From: Rhytidiadelphus loreus
Lineage: Eukaryota; Streptophyta; Bryopsida; Hypnales; Hylocomiaceae
Assembly: GCA_947034895.1 (NCBI GenBank)
Contig: OX344763.1
Location: 18,879,001-18,943,000, forward strand
Reading direction: 5' to 3'
DNA length: 64,000 bases
Below are positions 1 through 12,821 of the stretch, one piece after another. How positions within the stretch are numbered: position 1 is the stretch's first letter; each line of letters starts with the position of its first letter. A program made the translations under genes and the position numbers. The notes under the pieces were generated by a model. That model made no database searches and was not told the DNA's origin. It saw only the letters and a program-made list of their open reading frames with translations.

Positions 1-517
1 TAGATTTGCTGCTCGGATCGTATGTTTGCGTGAAGCTAGCAGCTGCGCTTGTGGCAACGTCGGAAAGCCGGCGTCGAATTGAGTGGACGGTGAAATTCGA
101 CCTAGAGGGTGGATGTTCTCGACGTCGGGGGGCCACAATAGGGTAGTTTTTATCCAAAAATTACAACCCTCAAAACTACTATGAGAATTGTGAGCGAAAT
201 AGCTGAATGGTAAACAGAACTACTGGATATAGACATGTGTGGTTCAGCTACAATCCAGGGTCGCAGTACGGCTGATGGTGTTCCAGTGCAATACAACGTA
301 AGAGAGAACAAGATGACATCTAGACCACCCGTGTGTTGTGCATCAGATAATGAAGAGAGGATCTTCAATTGAATTTCATTAAATCTTCAGAGAAGTGGTG
401 AGCTCAGAATAAACAACGAGTAGCAGGCATTCCCGCCACGCCAAAGATCTCGGTCGGGGTATCGGAGAAATAAACTGTAAGCCAGTCAACTCAGTTGTGT
501 GAAAGATGGTCTATTAC
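1..517 (-). other. Presumed XPO1 intron 13, running off the left edge
   Basis: It begins at the GT donor at 517-516. I translated all minus-strand frames and found no stretch resembling the XPO1 segment that should follow (the QRRQLY...MINRMAKPEEVL region). The outer 130 bases are GC- and CpG-rich, with GTCGGAAAGCCGGCGTCGAATT-like sequence unlike the other introns. This recalls the GTCGGAATTCCGAC motif of the hAT-like MITE at 54.6 kb, so an element may be inserted in this intron. Confidence 0.5.
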
Positions 518-3500
518 CTGAAGGCCGAGGGGACTGGGTGAAGCAGGAGTTTCCATGTTGCACTCAGACTGGAAAAGATCGCAAACAAGTGAATTCCAGT
601 AATCCAGGCAAACCTACAGGAGAGCAATACAAACACTCCACAGTTAACAGAAATAATCCGGAGCCGCTGCAAAACTCGCCTTTCATCTCATACATTCATT
701 CCCATAAGAAAAAAACTGACAAATGGAAAATGGAAAGACATCCAATTTCAAAGTTGATAAATCACTACTTCGCAGCCAGCAAGGAAATTATGACCATTTT
801 GACCATGCATACCTTAAAAACCTCTGTATCATCAACGTAGGATACACCAATCAAATATTCCAGACCCATCAACAAAGCTGTTTGATTCTCCGGGGATGTC
901 TCCAACACCCCAATGTGCGACTGCAACCCAAATGTCTCGCAGATTAGTGAACAACACACTGGAAATACCCGATACCACATCCAAATACCTCCTGAAACTT
1001 GACCAGTCTAAGCAGAAAAATACTTAAATCTTGAGGTATCGTATGCAGCAAAAAGCTAAAAAGTATGCGACCACAGAAAGCTCGTGTACACGTGAAGCAA
1101 GTCGAAAGGGAACTGGAACAACAGAAAACCTTGAAAAATGCAGTGAAGAACATTGCCAGATTCTGGATAAACGCCTGCAAACAGGAGGTAGAGATCCTCA
1201 GAACTCCGGAAGGAATAACAAACCGAAATGCAGTATTTACAAGGTGCAACATATTCCGCATAATATTTACGCCCGTTATGAGCTCATTAATAGCAGAATA
1301 TGAGAGATAAGGCATGCTAGCACAGCCACTACTCAAGTCAAGTAGCAGTGGGTGCTCAGAACCACAGGACAATAAGAAAGCCCAATAATGAATTGGAAGG
1401 GTCAGTCAAGTTCATAAAGAAGTTCGCGAAAACATCCAGGATCGTCTAATTATGAAAGCCTAAGAATACAGGGTACCTGATCTTCATCTGACCCACTTCC
1501 ATAAGCCTCTGGAACGTTGGTGCCTGGCGGTAGAATAATCTGTAGAAAAATCAAAGCAACAACCATCCTTCAGGAATATACACGGACACGTCGAGAGTTA
1601 TGCACAAACAATTGTTCTAGTTCATACAGAGACAAACCCATGGCATACCCATAGCTACGGAATTATGTCAGGCATCAGAAGTAGTCGAATCAGTGATGAC
1701 TTCGTCTTAAAATTTTGAACATGTAACATACTTCGCAGTACCTATCCGTCAAAAATATCCTACATGATCCCTTCTAAACTCAAATTCTTCAAAATTCAAT
1801 ACCTGGAGCTGCACCATGAAAATGGTGTAGAGTTTGACAAATTGGGCATCGTAGTAATCTCCACAACTAAGGACAGCCACCTGCAGGATTCATTGCTTTC
1901 CTTAGTCCATGACTACCTAGACGAGCACAAGCATTACATTCTGGACCAGAAACATTGGAAGCGCAAATACAAAGCTGCAGAAGAGAAATTTCAGGTGTGA
2001 AGTGACAACACTCACCTCAGACAAACATTGCAGGGTCAAGTTACGATAGCTGGCAACAGGAAATAGCTTCAGTAATGTCTCGAGCTGCAAGCCAACATAA
2101 GGAACATGAACGGTTGGACAAACAACACTGAAAACCACATAAAACAGTAATGATGAAGAAGAGCACGACTATTACAGGCACTGCAAAATTGCCACCAAAA
2201 TGAATTATACATCAGTTGACAGTAACGTTGAGTGCAAAGGCATGCCATGATCGTTGCTTTGAACAAATAAAAAGTACTCAGCAACCCAAGCGTCAAGTAA
2301 TACTAGTTCAATGCCTCAAGACCACTCGTCGATTTCCGTGGACAAAGCACTTACCAACGCTGATTCGAATATATAACCAAGGGGAATCCATGACAAAAAA
2401 GCATGTAGAGTCGCCAGTGTTGCTCGGATAAGTTCAGGCCGTTGAGACATTGACAGAACATATTGGCATAACTCATGGATGAGCTGGAATTCACTGTTGG
2501 ACGATCCCACAGATGCAACATGTCAGTACACAACTTTGGCGACTAACAGGGCAATCACGCATGGATAGGCCAGGGCCTTCACACGGTCCCAACTGGTGCA
2601 CACGGAGCATTGAAGCCCTCCAAATAATCGAAGGCAACTCTCCTCAGATACATACAACAAACGAAGCCCCTTCTTCCCTCGCGTAGCCACGAAGAAAAAC
2701 GTACCTGTTTAAGGAATTTTTCAATTCTTTGATCTTACTTTGAGTCAACTCTCCTCGAGAGAAATCAAAAACTTCCTCGCTGAGCAGCTGTATTACGACA
2801 TTCCGAGTCAGCGGCGTCCAGGTATCGAAATTACACCCACGTCTGAATGAAAACAACTAATTAATTCAGCTAAAGGAAGACGACCAAGAATAAATACAAA
2901 ACAAGATTAAACCTTACCTTCAATATGACCATGCAGTTTTCACAAAGTGTTTCGCTGCTTTTCGCAGCTGCGACGAGATCTGGTATAAACCTGGGCCATC
3001 GAGCAGGCCATTCGTGCTTTAAAACCTGCACCAAATCCATATTCATCTTGTAAATACTAGAATTGTAACCGAGTCAAGCCTGAGAACACTGGTACATAAT
3101 AGATATGAGCATATTAGAGCCTCTCAAATTGCAAATCTCACATCAGTGGAAGTTAGACTCGAGGCTGTACATTCAAAAGGCCACTGCTAATGATGCCAAC
3201 TCATGAAATCCTTTCATACCTACAGAAATATCACGCCAGATTCAACACACTACATATACTTGCTTGCAATTACATCCAAATGTAACAATACCTGAACAAG
3301 AATGATGTTTAACTTGTTCAAATACAGCCTTTCGGCCCGAAATGACGCTTCGTTGCTTGAAAGCTGCATTGAACGAAATTTTGGTAAGAATACATGAGAC
3401 CCCACATAGAAAGATATTGTTAAGCTACACGAAATAAAGGGATAAACATCAGAAAGGAAGTTAAGGAGAGAGGCATGGACACAAGATTCTAAGCGCACAA

Positions 3501-5386
3501 CGAAAAATCAAACGACCACCGAGATCGCGAGTGACAGTCAGGGTTTAACCAATGAACCTGTACAATAAGGTCTGATATATAATTCTTGATGCCGTCACGT
3601 TGTTCCACAGGAAGCGCATTCCACCGATACTTAATCACTCCCTCCAGCACCTTCATCACAAGGGATAAGTGCACCAATTCGTTGCTTGGAATGAGTTACA
3701 AGTACAAGAATAAATTCAACGACTTGGCACTAAATTTGCATGTAACCTTCCTCTGTCTCCACCGAAACGAAAGTAATCAGGTTCAATACTATCAATGATA
3801 TATAGTTCACTTCGCAAACAGGTCACGACATCCTTACCTGAAGTGCATAGAACTTGGAATTTGCAATGGTAGAATTCTGCAGAATAGTCACCACTCGGGT
3901 CCATGCATCCGGATGTTCTTGCAACTGCCTTAACACCCTTTCGGCAGCAGCTCTCTGCATTGAAGTAAGATAATCAGCCGAATTGTTCCCTCGCTGCCAA
4001 TGTTCATTGATAAGGTAATGTCCTGTTTTCGATTCTCGCACGTTTGCTAAATTAACATGCAAGAACGTCAGCAGTCCAGTAGGCTTCACTCACCAGTAAC
4101 AAGTGAGTATGACTACAATCTGACCAAGGAGGTGATCACATAGAATTCCCTCACACCTACAAACGCTCGAGCTCACGGAATTTACAGCAGAATATTTCCG
4201 TTACCGAATGGCTGGAAGTGAAAACCAACCACTTGCCTATGTGAGGAAAGCAACCTGAACGGCTCACGATCGTACAAAGACAGCTGACGCAACGGGACTT
4301 CTCCAGGCCCTCAAAAAGATACCGGCTAAAGGACAAAATGGATACAATCAAGTCGCAGACGATAATCCCTTATCCTAAGAACCTATAAATATTTGAAGAG
4401 GAGCACTATCCTCGGGGATTCGAGCACCCGACGAAAGCAAAGAGGCGTCTCTTGAGCATGAAGGAAATTTAAGTGCGTCCGAACCGCTTGAAGTATGGAG
4501 TAGTATATCCTAAAGCTATAAGGTCCAAAGCCGGACGTGCTGCACCGCAAAGTATTTTCTAAATCTAACCTAAATGCATGACGTACAAAATCACACCTGA
4601 GTCGATACTGCAATAAGATACACCAAAACCACCATTTGTTTCACCGCCGTAGATCAGTACGCTGGTTTTAAAAATCCAGTGAGAGTTGAAAATGCTAGGG
4701 CAGGGACAGAAGAACTTGATCTGCTGAAACAGGAAATCATCAGTGCTCCTGAAAAACACACTACGATGCGCTTGACCACTACGGATTACCACAAGTCCAT
4801 CACTCGTGCACCCACCTTGCTCAGATGCAAACCCAATTTCCCCTAACACACTACGACTATCCCCTCAATTTAAGCAGCTCCAGAGTTAAAATTTGATCTT
4901 GAGCGCACGATAAACTTCCGCCGGCACTCTAGCCAAGCAAGGACTTTGTCTTAGAGGATTTCACACAGGTCATCTACTACCCATTGCCCCAGAAGCGGAT
5001 CTTGACGATGCACGTTAATGTAGAAAGTACAGAAACGATATCCTCATCGTCAAAGGCGCTTCATAGTGAATAAGGCATTGAAAAATTTGGCACAAAACGG
5101 TCGAAGCTCCCCAAGCACCAGGTGATTCAAGAACCTAAGCGCAAATGCCGAAAATTTCGAAGATTGACGACAGACACAATTACTTCAGCGTCCATGCAAC
5201 TCGACCAGACACTCCAAATAAACGATGCAATTCAACCTGCTCATGCCCTAGCACGATCAGAGCTTATCCAATCCAATATAAAAACGTTACCTCCTCTTTG
5301 GAGCCGGTGCCGTAAAACGCTGCCACAGTCGCGTCAAGAAGGCCGACATCAAAAGGCTGACTGAAATCCAACAGCTTCTCCGCCAT
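518..5386 (-). CDS. XPO1: Exportin-1 (XPO1/CRM1), N-terminal 13 coding exons; gene continues beyond the left edge
   Basis: Nuclear export receptor of the importin-beta/karyopherin family, which carries leucine-rich NES cargo out of the nucleus with Ran-GTP. I spliced 13 exons on the minus strand: 5386-5291, 3954-3838, 3650-3558, 3363-3292, 3025-2918, 2787-2705, 2493-2355, 2084-2016, 1880-1803, 1539-1477, 1174-1130, 920-813 and 613-518. Every junction is GT-AG and in phase, giving 389 residues; plant XPO1 is about 1,075. Diagnostic stretches are [40 protein letters not shown] (CRIME/Ran-binding region), [33 protein letters not shown] and [18 protein letters not shown]. The start is the ATG at 5386, matching the conserved N-terminus. 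No further exon is recognisable in 1-517, so the next intron probably leaves the window. Intact as far as seen; a host gene. Confidence 0.97.
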
Positions 5387-6168
5387 GGCGCTCGCCACTC
5401 CTCCGTAACAAGAAAATCAAACACTCCGCCCCGCTCGTCCAAAACACCTAAACGCCCGAACTAAATTAACAACCACGAGCCCGGCCTGCCGGAACGCAAC
5501 CACGCACAAGCTCCAAGAACCTCCAGAAACGCTCGCAAGAACCCGGCGACGTCGACCTAATGCGTGTCACCGAATAGCTGGAATCCAAGTGCAAAGCTGC
5601 ACACAATCGGCGGAGCAACTTCACAAAGAGAAAAAAAAAATTGGCGAATCTTGAGTGGCGCGACGCAGAGTAGTTCAAACGGTCGAATGGCGCCGAAGGA
5701 CAAGGGTGGATGGTGGTGGTATTGGATTGAAGACAAGACGGACGGGTCAAAGGGAGAAAGGTGCCAGAGCTTAAACCCTAGAACGATCGAATGATGCGAC
5801 GGACGAGGATTCATGGAAAAACCACCGCCCGCATGGTTTGGCCCCCGGTGAAAGGGTTCTCGAAGGGGAGCTCTCCCGGCCGACGCCAGTGTCTCGCGAC
5901 CATCTGCGACCGCGCTCCGTCTCCGTCGGTCCCAACGGGGAACTCCGTCCGACCTATCTCCGTCGTCTCTTGCCCGGCTTGATAAAAGTACTCGGCCTCG
6001 ACGAAAAGGTTTCTCCTCCTGGAACTTCGTCGCGTCTGCCCGGGTCAGAAAAAGTACTCGACTCGACGGAAAGCTACTGTGCGGTGAATTTCCTTTGGAC
6101 GAGTTCTTTCGTTTGGCCTAGCTGGCGTACAAAGTGATTCAAGCGCGTCTATGACCTGTGTTTGGTCG
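5387..6168. other. Intergenic region upstream of XPO1; no gene supported
   Basis: This should hold the XPO1 promoter and 5' UTR. On the minus strand there is a pyrimidine-rich run near 5620-5645, often seen in plant leaders, but no convincing TATA box. Open frames here (for example 5838-6137 on the plus strand) are short, GC-rich and resemble nothing I know. Confidence 0.5.
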
Positions 6169-6402
6169 GGTGGACAGGGTGAACTGAACCCCTCGTTGCC
6201 CCGTCCAGGGGTTATTGTGAAAAAAAGACCCCTAATTTGTGCTGTGATTTTTGTAATCTCTACACCTCCCTCAGCTAACAAGGGGCCATTGCAAATCTGA
6301 ATTCAGAATTTGCAAATTTTATCATCGGATTACAAATAAAAAATTCTATAGTGTTTTTCCTAGGGATAAAACGGAGTAATAAGGGGGTCAGTTCACCTTA
6401 GT
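6169..6402. mobile_element. MITE (copy 1), 234 bp, flanked by a 12-bp direct repeat
   Basis: The subterminal inverted sequences are AGGGTGAACTGAACCCC on the left and the complement of GGGGTCAGTTCACCTTA on the right. The element lies exactly between two copies of TGTGTTTGGTCG (6157-6168 and 6403-6414). The interior has AATTCAGAATTTGCAAAT and a GGGATAAAACGGAGTAATAAGGGGG-type end shared with copies at 7028-7272 and about 27345-27474. It has no coding capacity. The 11-12 bp duplication is longer than for hAT (8) or Harbinger (3) and nearest to Mutator-type elements (9-11). Confidence 0.8.
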
Positions 6403-7027
6403 TGTGTTTGGTCGCTTTTAGTTTTGTGCTTTCAACTCCTTTGCCTTTTACCTTGTTGCCCTTTTAATGTTGTGGAGGAATTCTAAGTGTTCAATGAATG
6501 ACTTTCAGATTTTTGTAGAAATGAGGAATGTATGTATAATTTTGAGTTCGATGATTGTGCAAGGCTTGGGGTGGGTGGGGGGTAGAGTGTTAAATTGCAC
6601 CCAAAAAAATAATTTGGCTAAAAATGGCAACTAATCCTAATCAAATTACATTAAAAAAATCTTGGAAAAAAAAAAGCCTTGTGATTATGGTGATGGCTCC
6701 ATTGTTTGAGGGTTATGGTCATAAAATGGCTATAGTTTTTACGACAAAAATGACAAATGACGAACCTTAAAAGAATTAAGATTTATATAGTTCATATTTC
6801 AATGGGGGGGTACTATAGTTGGAATGTATGTTGATGCACACTAGCATGTATATCATTGAATATAGTGGAATATATGTAAGTTCCTAACCAAAATACTTTA
6901 AGAGAAATTTAGACCTAATGAACGCAATTAGTTTTGTTGATACAATACAATATTAACATACTCTTTCATTAGACTTTTTTATCATCCCAAAAAATAGTAG
7001 GACAAAAGGATTTGGGATTTTTGGAGG

Positions 7028-7272
7028 GGGAGTTTGGGGGCCAAGGAGGATTGCCCCCCTTATTTCCTTAGCTAAGGGTAAATATAAAAAAATTCCCCCT
7101 ATTTTGTGCCACGTAAAATGTGTATTTCTTCACCTCTCCTAGCTAATTGGGGGCTTCTGATTGCAAATATAAATTCAGAATTTGCAAATATTATTATGGG
7201 TGGCAAAAAAAATTTAGTATTTTTTTGAGGGATAAAACATAGGGCAATAAGGGAGTCAATCCTCCCTAGCCA
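7028..7272. mobile_element. MITE (copy 2), 245 bp, flanked by an 11-bp direct repeat
   Basis: Same family as 6169-6402. Inverted terminal parts contain GGCCAAGGAGGATTGCCCCC on the left and the complement of GGGAGTCAATCCTCCCTAGCC on the right, around an AATTCAGAATTTGCAAAT core and a GAGGGATAAAAC motif. The 11-mer ATTTTTGGAGG occurs immediately outside both ends (7017-7027 and 7273-7283). The ends have diverged from copy 1 (GGAGGATTGAC against GGGTGAACTGAC), so these are two subfamilies or old insertions. Confidence 0.8.
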
Positions 7273-7283
7273 ATTTTTGGAGG

Positions 7284-8623
7284 ATATTTTTTTGCATGAG
7301 TTTTGTTGGTAACAAAAGTATTCATGTTATTTCTACATGAAAAAGTGCATTGAAGTATTATTATTGTCATTCTTAACACTTAAAAAATATACAATTCAAT
7401 ATATATTATATGAAAAAAAAATTCATCATTTGATGTCTTTTAACACATAATATTTGTGAAAATTCAACATATTTTTAATGTGGAAACTAAATACATCCAT
7501 GTCCATGTATAATATGTAAAAAAATGATTACTTTCCATTTCTTGCCAAAATGTTGATTGTATTAATGGTTATCAAAGCTTGGTTTTGAATGGTAAGTTCA
7601 AAATCCAATAAATTGTGATGAGTCTTTCAAGGGGAACCAACCATGTGCCAATGAATATTCACAAAAGTTCTTGTTATTCTCAAAATCCAATCCTATAGGG
7701 CAACATTTATGCTCCTCCTAAAATGGGGATCAAAACTAGGTCTTCAAAACCCAACTTTGATGTCTAATAGTAGAAACCACTATAGCAAATGTAGCAAAAT
7801 TTCCTTTGAATATGAATTTTGCAATCTTCAAATTTTCAGTTTATGATTTTTCCTAAATTCAGATAATGAGATTACTCAATCTAAAAACAAAAATTTGCAT
7901 GAATACGAAAATAGGCATTTGAAGAGCAATACATTTCACTTGCAAATCCAAGATTGCAAGATTGGATATAACTTCTCAGACGAATACACGGTCATAATTT
8001 GTTGACTTCTTGAAAGAACATTTAAACATTACTGTCGTGGACAAAAGATACATAGGAGATCTTGGTTGGGATCTCAGTTCGAAGATTGACGAGAATATTC
8101 ATTAAGTGCTACTAACTTCTCTTACAACTTCAAAAGTCAGACTAGCCTTCGTGAGCACTTAAAAGTTAGCTATCTTGCGCAAATCCAGAAACTTGGAATC
8201 AAAGACAAGAACTTCTCGCAACTCTGTGGTCATCGTACAAACCTTTATCCTATGAGCACAGAAACACGCACGGAAAGGTCAACACGCCAACACTCCTGAA
8301 TTGTCTGCTAGGCGCAACTGTCTAGCTCCATTGATAGTCTTCTGTCGATTGAGTACTTGAAAAAATTCAGGAAGTACTCGGATTGGAGGAACCTATATCT
8401 ATCGTAAAAACATTTCCCCTACTATCAACTGACTAATCAATAATATCGGTAATTTGTTTCTGTTATGAACCCAAAGGGCAAGGGAAAATGAAGAGCCATT
8501 GATGACAACCTTATCCTGCAAAATCTGGACAGGAAAACAATTTCCTTGAAAATCTAAAGTTCAAGATGTACGTACATTTTCTCAAACACAACGGTTAAAT
8601 CAACTGGGGGAATCAATGCAACA
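7284..8623. other. AT-rich intergenic DNA between MITE copy 2 and the DUF1664 3' end
   Basis: I see no ORF, RNA gene or repeat that I can support. The 8,450-8,620 part probably contains the 3' UTR and polyadenylation region of the minus-strand DUF1664 gene that ends at 8624. Confidence 0.5.
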
Positions 8624-10418
8624 TCACGATATTCCCGTAATTCCACTAAAGCTAGAAAGACCAGAAGACCACCGCCTGGACACCATGGATGCAGACATCG
8701 TCCTTGTCGGAGGGTGCTGCAAACCCAAGCTACCGGGACTCGGCAAATTCAAGCCAGGTGGTCTAGACTCTCCAATGTTCCTGGCAGGTGTCCTCTCAGC
8801 CAAATTAGTGGAGGTGGGCGCAGGTTCCAATGCCTGAGAGAAGAACTGCTTCAAGCCAGGAGGCGCAATAGCAGCAGGAGAGGAGGTGGTTCTTTCTAGG
8901 TTGTTCGCTTTCAGGTACCAGGAATTGAAACTCTGTGCAAGCTCGGGATTCTGGGCAGGAGCCACGAGGTTGAGGCGATGCACCCATTCGATCAACAGGA
9001 AGATACCTTGATTAGCAAAGTTCTGGCTATCCTGAACCTCATCAATCTTCAACCCCAACCCTTCCATTTTCCGGTTCACATTCTCGATTTCATATATGCT
9101 CCTCCCAACCGTGCCCTTCACTTCTTCCACCTGATCCTTGATCAACCCTGTGATCACAACACTGTCGTCCAGTTTGCTACTCACACTATCCAGTCTTTGG
9201 TTCATGTGCTTCCTGGTCGACGAAAGAGCCGCCGAAACGTGCTCCAGCTGCTTGCCCACCCCTGCCACCGCATTGTTCATGCCTTTCCTGGTGACGTACA
9301 TGACGTCTCCGAATGAAAAGCCTCGCCACCACATGTACCCGTAGCTGACAGTGCCAACCACAGCGGCTGGCAAGATGAATGAGGTGATCGACATTCCTGA
9401 GCCTGAACCTGCTTGCACGACAGTCACCGTCCGTGAAGAAGATGCGAGCTTGTAAAGCTCTTGCGTTAGCCGCTGGACTTGTAGAGAGAGAGCGGCATCG
9501 TTTCCTCCCCCTTCCCTCTTTTGTCCGTCGTCTTTCCAATGCTTCGACAACACCTGACAATGGCATAGTCTTCGTCAATAACAGTGCTCACAATCGATTC
9601 AATCGCCAAATAGAAAAACGACAAATCCATAGCGACACTTTATTTCATAAAAATAAGGTAAATTTATGTTCTGTACATCATACGGAGGTCTGTAGCATTA
9701 GGAATTATCAAACGTCAATCATGTCTTCACCAAGGGAAGGGAAATCTCTTCCTAAACTTTAGAACTAAAAATACCGTTGCAATAATCTTACTACCTCCCC
9801 TTGGGAAGTCACAACATAATCCATAAGTTGACTAAGCTATTCAACCCATCTCCAACTTCTTCAGAATTTCATGGGATCACAAGAAAGGGAGAGTCAAACC
9901 TCCTCCAGTAATCTTGACTTCAAATTGGACACTTTCTACAAACCAAAATATACTTTTACCAAGATTATTCTGCAACCATGGTTTGACTACCAACGGTAGA
10001 TATTATGAAACCTCAATTAAGTATCACAGGGCTCAGAATTCTATCATACTGTACTTTAGGAGTACAAAAACCCAGAAACGTCATTGGTGATTTGCTCCTC
10101 TCTGCTAACCCACCCATTGCACAATTCACCTCGAAGACCAGATCCAACGATCGAATCTCCACCTTCCAAAACTACACTACCAGAACACTAAACACTAAAA
10201 TTTCGGAGAAAACAACGCAACGGGCTATTCCAAAAGCGAATCAATCACAAAACGAAAGCCGTAAAATATTACTACAATTACTAGAGGATGAATACCTTGG
10301 AGAGATCGCCAACAAAGTCCATGAGCTTGTTGTTCTTGATCATCACTGATCCCATTAGCCCTGCCCCGACCAGCAGCACCACCTTGGTGGCGCCGAAGCT
10401 CGCCTGCATCATCGCCAT
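8624..10418 (-). CDS. DUF1664 family membrane-anchored coiled-coil protein, two exons
   Basis: Plant-specific DUF1664 protein of unknown biochemical role. Exon 1 is 10418-10296: ATG, then MAMMQASFGATKVVLLVGAG and a GSVMIKNNKLMDFVGDLSK ending. Exon 2 is 9553-8624. The GT-AG intron is phase 0, giving 350 residues, a normal length. The first 25 residues form a hydrophobic segment. A second hydrophobic stretch (FILPAAVVGTVSYGYMWWRG) carries the family signature YGYMWWRGFSFGDVMYVTRK. About 100 residues of heptad-like helix follow (LEHVSAALSSTRKHMNQRLD, KDQVEEVKGTVG), then FANQGIFLLIEWV and a Pro/Ser-rich tail. Exon 2 begins with GTG (Val) straight after the acceptor, so it is not an independent start. 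Intact; a host gene. The family identity is secure, the function is not known to me. Confidence 0.95.
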
Positions 10419-10828
10419 CGCCACGTGCGGCAATCCACCACCACAACGAGCGGCAATTCACCACAACCAATACTCTTCTCTACCAAACCATCAAAGAAAA
10501 AAGGGAATTCACAAGCGACTCCCAAACGGCCATGGCCCTTCAAACCCTAATAACTGTAGAGGCAATCCAAATTCGCAACTCGAAAGGCGAAAAGAATCGA
10601 AAAAAGAAAGCGCGGCGAGAGTGAGCGGCGATGAAGTCTAACTTAGAGGAAGAAGCTTCGATGTGATGTCCTCGTCGTCATCGCCACGGCACGGCTCGGT
10701 GAAGACGAGGCGCAGAGAAATTGCGGCAAGTGCTGCAATTGAGAAAAGCACGGCGAACCCTGTTGTGGAGCAATTTCGGTGGCTGGGGAGCACCTTCGTT
10801 ACGTGGGCGTTCTCCAACCCTCTTTTAA

Positions 10829-10935
10829 AAGAGGTTCGAGTGGAGGTTCGAGTGGAGGTTCGAGTGGAGGTTCGAGTGGAGTTCGATGGAGGTTCGGGGT
10901 GGAGGTTCGGCTGGGGGTTCGATGGAGGTTCGGTT
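10829..10935. repeat. 12-bp minisatellite (GAGGTTCGAGTG)n decaying to GGTTCGATGGA variants
   Basis: Four near-perfect copies of GAGGTTCGAGTG are followed by degenerate copies up to about 10935. It lies about 400 bp upstream of the DUF1664 start. The plus-strand reading gives VEVRVEVRVEV and the minus strand TRTSTRTSTRTS, so frames across it are repeat artefacts. Confidence 0.85.
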
Positions 10936-12119
10936 GGCAAGATGATTTATAATAGATTTAGGTAATTTAACTCAACTCCTTTAACCCTAAAAAGACAGGT
11001 CTGTGTCCACTTTTTCAATTTTCAAAGTCCTTCACTTTATACGCAACCATGTATGAATAAAACAATTGTATTTAGTTTTCAAAGATATAATCAAATGCCT
11101 TCTATAAATCATTAAAAAATTTGATTTAAAAAAAAAAAATTTAATAATTGTGAATTTCTAGGTAAGGTGGACCCCAAAAGTCTCTTTAATATTGATAATG
11201 ATATCCTATATTCATCAATACATTAACCAACTCTAAATTTAGGATTTGCATAGCTTAAATTCCTTATTACCACATTCTTTTACTATCACTATGTTATCTT
11301 AGGTGAATGTTATATTAGAGGTCTCTTTAACTGTGAAACATTGTAGAGGATTTAAAATGTTCTATGAAGGACTATTCACCCACCTTTTCAAATGCCTATT
11401 CACAAATTCATCCAATTTTTTTTGACTTGGCTACCTTGGTGATAGGGTTGCATCATTTCATGGTTTAAATCTTTGCAATTTACTCACATCAATAGGGTGT
11501 GACAACAAAGAGTTCAAAATGTAAAACTTTTAACAAAATAAACTATAAGAAATTTAAAACATCCATTGGCACTCCCAATGGGACTCAAACCCACAATCTC
11601 CTTATTAGAAATCAAATGCCTTATCCATAGGCCACAAGAAATTTCAAAATTTGACTAATTATTTTTATATATCAATGAAAAGAATTTACCAAAACAAGAT
11701 TCTATACTAGTGAGATATGATTTTCAAACTAAATCTAACTACTCATATTAGATATAAGTCTTGAAACATCGTAGATCAAGACTAAGTTATGAAGACAAAG
11801 TTTGTAGGCCTTTGAAGCTTATGTACAAACTTTCTACGGTAGTCTAGCAAGAATCAAAATCAAAATACTTCAAGTTAGAAAAAATGGTCAATTTCTTTCA
11901 AAAATTGAATGTTTATACTAGTTTCTAGAAATAGAGTACAAACAAATCAAAGATGAAGGTTGAAAATGTCATTAGTGCCCACATGTTGTCAAAATATTAG
12001 TGTTTGACTCTATGATAATCTCTAAGTATAGTGAGTGACAAGGAAAAATTTGAAGCCATTTTCAAAACATAGAAATGAATTATCTCCATTCTTGGAACAC
12101 CATACCCAACAACAACAAC
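10936..12119. other. AT-rich non-coding DNA
   Basis: No gene, RNA or mobile-element hallmark that I can support. There are poly-A/T runs and many stops in all six frames. Confidence 0.5.
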
Positions 12120-12821
12120 ATTATGTTTAAAATTACATAACTTTTTATTGGAGGCTCTAAACTTCAAACGGATTTTTGGACATGAAAATTAGATTGATTT
12201 TTCAACTTTATTTAGTCCAAAAGTTTTGATAAAAATTATTCTACTATGCCTAAATGAGGTCTGAATGATTATTAAAGAAACTTCTATTACACTTTCATTA
12301 TTGGAGTTTTGACGTCTTTCGCGATATTCACCCACTTTGACAATGCACTGTGGCTATATGCCCCTACTAATTCTTATGTGATTAATAGGCTGGTTTGATC
12401 ACTATGGAACAGCCCTTTGAAGGGCTGAAAATTTCTCTAATGACTACAAGGAAAATAGATCCAAAATGACACAATTTTTGACACAAAACTGCTTAAAATG
12501 ACAATAAGCAACACGATACTATAAATTTCCTTGTTTTTGTCAAAATAATGTCAATTATCTATCATTTCTTGTCAAATTAGACATACTACAAGGGAAACAA
12601 GTCTGAAATAATATGATTTTAACACAAAATTGTCTAAATTAACAATAAGCATGTGTATATGCAATGTACAAATGCCAACTAAAAAAATTTAGGCAAATAA
12701 ATTTCGTGAGATTTGAGGGTAGAGAGGTTGTTTTTATAGTGAAATGTATTGTCTATCAAGAATTCTCAAAAACTATGGGATAATTTGAAGATGAGAGCTT
12801 GACCGCTCATTGTCAAAACAT

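Noticed and set aside
1031..1310. Plus-strand frames inside XPO1
   Set aside because: Antisense to XPO1 exon 11 and the flanking introns.
5838..6137. 99-codon plus-strand frame near the XPO1 promoter
   Set aside because: No homology or domain; GC-rich chance frame.
10663..10965. Plus-strand frame with SSSSSPRHGSVKTRRREIAAS and VEVRVEVR
   Set aside because: The second half is the 12-bp minisatellite; the first half has no homology I know and overlaps the presumed DUF1664 promoter.
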